Assembly (NCBI RefSeq): GCF_007421815.1
Contig: NZ_VLNT01000004.1
Span: forward strand, 62,001-126,000
From: Aeromicrobium piscarium
Lineage (GTDB): Bacteria > Actinomycetota > Actinomycetes > Propionibacteriales > Nocardioidaceae
DNA length: 64,000 nucleotides
Direction: 5' to 3'
The position numbers were made by a program, and so were the translations under genes. Position 1 is the first letter of the stretch, and each line of letters starts with the position of its first letter. Below the pieces are notes generated by a model. That model was not told where the DNA came from. It searched no databases and saw nothing but the letters and a program-made list of their open reading frames with translations. Below, in pieces: positions 61,718-64,000 of the stretch.

Positions 61718-63319
61718 ATGATCATGAATTTGCTCAGGGGAAGTCGCCGGACGTCCACCGTCGTCGGTCTGGCGCTGATGGCCATCGTGGCGGCGGGCTG
61801 CACCGGCACCGATGACCAACGCCGTTCAACCGACGCGCCGGACCGGTGCGAGGACCCGGCGACGTGGGAGTCGCTCTCGATCGGCTCGGCGGAGATCACC
61901 GACGCGACCGGGGTCTGGAACGACGGCGCCTCGACGCGGGTCACCCCTCCGGAGGAGACCGAGGTGGACACGGACCCCTTCTGCGAGGTCGCCGTCACGC
62001 TGACCCACGGCGAGGAGGGTGGATTCGGACCCGACGAGGTCGGCCTCTGGGTCTGGTTGCCCGAGGACTGGAACGGCCGCCTGCAGGCGATCGGTGGCGG
62101 CGGGACCTATGCCACCAACGGCCCCGAGGTGATGCGCGAGGCGCTGGCCACGGGGTATGCGGTCACCGCGAGCGATGCCGGGATCGGCGAGGAGCGCCAG
62201 CCGAATATCTTCCTGACCGATCAGGAGACCTTCGACTGGCAGATCTTCGAGAACTGGACCCACCGCAGCATCGGCGAGACCGGCCTGCTCGCGCAAGCGG
62301 CCATCGAGGCGTTCTACGACGAGCCGGCCGAGTACTCCTACTGGAACGGCTGCTCGAACGGGGGCCGCCAGGGGCTGGCTGCGGCGCAGCGTTATCCCGA
62401 TCTCTTCGACGGCGTCCTCGCGGCCGCACCCGCCCTCTACGGCGCCGACCGGCTGAACATGACCATGTCGTGGCCCGCGATCGTCCAGCAGGAGCGGCTC
62501 GGGGGTCTGATGGACGAGTGCACGGCGACGACCATGAACACGGCGATCATCGATCACTGCGATGCGGACGACGGAGCCGAGGACGGGTTACTCGGCGACC
62601 CTCGCACCTGCGATGTCGCCGCGGCACTGCAACCACTGGTCGGCACCGAGACCCCCTGCGGATCGATCACCTCCGAGGAGGTCGCCGTCGCGCTGGAGAT
62701 CTTCGCGGGTCCGACGACCCCGGACGGCCAGGCGGTCTGGTACGGATTCGAGCCGGGGATCGACCTCGCCGGCGGAGCGATCCGCACACCACCGTCCTTC
62801 GCACTGCAGAACTTCGCCTTCGCCGATCTCGATCACGACTGGACGACCGTCTCCTCGACGGATCTCGTCACCTCGGTCAGGCCGCGCCTGCAAGGACGCT
62901 TGGAACTGCTCGCGACCGCCGACCCCTCGCTCAGCCGGCTGCGCGATGCCGGTGGCAAGGTCCTGATGTGGCACGGCCTCGCGGACGCCATCTTCCCCGC
63001 TCAGCAGTCCGTCCACTATGTCGAGGAGGTCACCCAGCTCACCGGGGAGAGCACCGCCGACTTCCTGCGGCTGTTCCTGGCTCCCGGCGTCGATCACTGC
63101 GGCGGCGGAGACGGGCCGGCCCCCGCCGATCCCCTCGCGGCACTCGTCGCCTGGGTCGAGGATGGCACCGCTCCGGACACCCTGCTCGCCGAGGACCGCG
63201 ACGAGGACGGCGAGGTCGTCCGCACCCGTGACCTCTGCGCCTTCCCGGCGAAGCAGGCCTATGAGGGCGGCGAGGTGGACGACGCCGGGAGCTTCACCTG
63301 CGAGGCAGCCGACGGCTGA
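61718..63319 (+). CDS. Tannase/feruloyl-esterase-family lipoprotein
   Basis: 533 residues. Lipoprotein signal with lipobox IVAAGC (C28), so anchored outside the membrane. The alpha/beta-hydrolase core has nucleophile S213 in NGCSNGGRQG, a typical tannase-family elbow with a neighbouring cysteine, and histidine in GVDHCGGG whose cysteine can pair with the first, as in feruloyl esterases. LMWHGLADAIFP holds the aspartate. It would release phenolic acids from esters outside the cell, feeding aromatic catabolism. Start ATG 61718 or 61724; ribosome site weak. Confidence 0.9.
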   Translation: MIMNLLRGSRRTSTVVGLALMAIVAAGCTGTDDQRRSTDAPDRCEDPATWESLSIGSAEITDATGVWNDGASTRVTPPEETEVDTDPFCEVAVTLTHGEEGGFGPDEVGLWVWLPEDWNGRLQAIGGGGTYATNGPEVMREALATGYAVTASDAGIGEERQPNIFLTDQETFDWQIFENWTHRSIGETGLLAQAAIEAFYDEPAEYSYWNGCSNGGRQGLAAAQRYPDLFDGVLAAAPALYGADRLNMTMSWPAIVQQERLGGLMDECTATTMNTAIIDHCDADDGAEDGLLGDPRTCDVAAALQPLVGTETPCGSITSEEVAVALEIFAGPTTPDGQAVWYGFEPGIDLAGGAIRTPPSFALQNFAFADLDHDWTTVSSTDLVTSVRPRLQGRLELLATADPSLSRLRDAGGKVLMWHGLADAIFPAQQSVHYVEEVTQLTGESTADFLRLFLAPGVDHCGGGDGPAPADPLAALVAWVEDGTAPDTLLAEDRDEDGEVVRTRDLCAFPAKQAYEGGEVDDAGSFTCEAADG

Positions 63320-63337
63320 GACAGGGGCACGGGCCGA

Positions 63338-64000
63338 TCAACGCCGGCCGCCGAGTCCTCCGATCGCCTCGACGCAGCCGGCGACCATGTCGTGGACGAT
63401 CTGGCGCGTGGGTCGGATCTCGGTCATCCGGCCCACCACCTGACCGACGAAGAAGGAGGTCAGCTCGTCGACATCCCGCCCCTCCTCGGCGGCGGCCTCG
63501 ATCAGCGCCCAGGCGTCCTTGGACAGCAGCAGCTGCTGGTTCATCGGCAGGACCGGTGGCGCATCGGCGCTCTCCCAGGCGTCGTGCCAGGCCGATCTGA
63601 GCTGGCGTGCGGGCTTGCCCGTCCGCGCGGTGGAACGCACCGTGTCGCCGCTGCCGGCACGCAGCAGACGCCGCTTCACGGTCGTCGGCGTGATGTCCTC
63701 CTCGCTCGCGAGCCACACCGAACCGCACCAGGCCCCGGCGGCGCCCAGAGCGAGGCTCGCCGCCAGCTGTCGGCCGTCGGCGATCCCGCCCGCCGCCAGC
63801 ACCGGCACGTCTCCGGCGAGATCGACGATCTCCGGGGTCAGCACCATCGTGGCGATCGAGCCGGTGTGGCCGCCGGCCTCGGTGCCCTGAGCGACGAGCA
63901 CGTCGACCCCGAGGTCGAGCTGTCGGCGAGCATGCGTGGACGAGCCGATGAGCGCTGCCACCGGCACGTCCTCGGCGTGCGCGCGTTCGATCAGACGTGC
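63338..64000 (-). CDS. Nitronate monooxygenase/enoyl reductase-like flavoprotein (C-terminal part)
   Basis: The frame is open to the window edge; at least 220 residues are present. VDVLVAQGTEAGGHTGSIATMVLTPEIV, VPVLAAGGIADGRQLAASLALGAAG and GSVWLASEED are the FMN-phosphate-binding and barrel segments of the NMO (2-nitropropane dioxygenase) family. The N-terminus lies outside the window. Convergent with the tannase-family gene. Members oxidise nitronates or act as enoyl reductases; which applies is open. Confidence 0.88.
   Translation of the reverse strand, partial: ARLIERAHAEDVPVAALIGSSTHARRQLDLGVDVLVAQGTEAGGHTGSIATMVLTPEIVDLAGDVPVLAAGGIADGRQLAASLALGAAGAWCGSVWLASEEDITPTTVKRRLLRAGSGDTVRSTARTGKPARQLRSAWHDAWESADAPPVLPMNQQLLLSKDAWALIEAAAEEGRDVDELTSFFVGQVVGRMTEIRPTRQIVHDMVAGCVEAIGGLGGRR

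Overview
The window is high-GC DNA with short intergenic gaps, many ATGA/GTGA stop-start overlaps and many GTG starts, typical of an actinobacterium. From remembered gene order, the left part follows the Mycobacterium tuberculosis block nth–crp–(MBL)–(RidA)–(DUF4177)–two Get3/ArsA ATPases–whiB4–ponA2–metallophosphoesterase (Rv3674c to Rv3683), then asd–lysC–recR (Rv3708c, Rv3709c, Rv3715c). The host is therefore probably a member of the Mycobacteriales that makes cofactor F420 (Gordonia, Williamsia, Rhodococcus or a relative). The genus cannot be fixed from the sequence alone.

Layout. 1–21 kb is core genome: DNA repair (nth, recR), global regulators (Crp/GlxR, WhiB4), cell wall (PonA2), aspartate-family amino acids (asd, lysC), acetoacetyl-CoA synthetase, a drug-type ABC exporter with a divergent two-component system, and tRNA-Pro(CGG). 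The gaps here hold a striking set of intergenic inverted-repeat arrays, each unit starting GCGGT, in at least two sequence types. 21–26 kb holds an alcohol dehydrogenase and the F420 genes cofC, fbiC and npdG.

26–58 kb looks like a catabolic island. A minus-strand operon carries a nitrate/sulfonate/taurine-type ABC importer and a molybdenum hydroxylase, with npdG and fbiC directly downstream. A second minus-strand operon has a peptide-type ABC importer and an amidohydrolase; its fused ATPase lies apart on the plus strand. Next come a tandem Lrp regulator, an alpha/beta-hydrolase and an AbgA-like amidohydrolase. A long plus-strand operon encodes an Asp/Glu-racemase-fold enzyme (maleate isomerase-like), a second such alpha/beta-hydrolase, an asparaginase-fold protein, an MFS carrier, an iron-sulfur flavin reductase, a CarAa-like Rieske oxygenase, a meta-cleavage-type hydrolase, a 44-residue membrane protein and a degenerate M20 protein. 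A minus-strand operon adds an MhpB-like extradiol dioxygenase, a C–C hydrolase, a luciferase-like (probably F420-dependent) oxidoreductase and an MmgE/PrpD protein. IclR and TetR regulators stand head to head at the right end.

58–62 kb returns to F420 synthesis (cofD, cofE) in one operon with two SDRs. A tannase-family lipoprotein and a truncated nitronate monooxygenase-like gene end the window.

Working model (inference): the island imports and oxidises an unknown aromatic, probably nitrogen-containing, substrate: ring hydroxylation (Mo-hydroxylase and/or Rieske system), extradiol cleavage, C–C hydrolysis and C–N hydrolysis. F420 supply genes are wired into the flanking operons. Several island enzymes have lost textbook catalytic residues, and a GTAC-N3-GTAC motif recurs at three island promoters, which makes this the least conventional part of the window.
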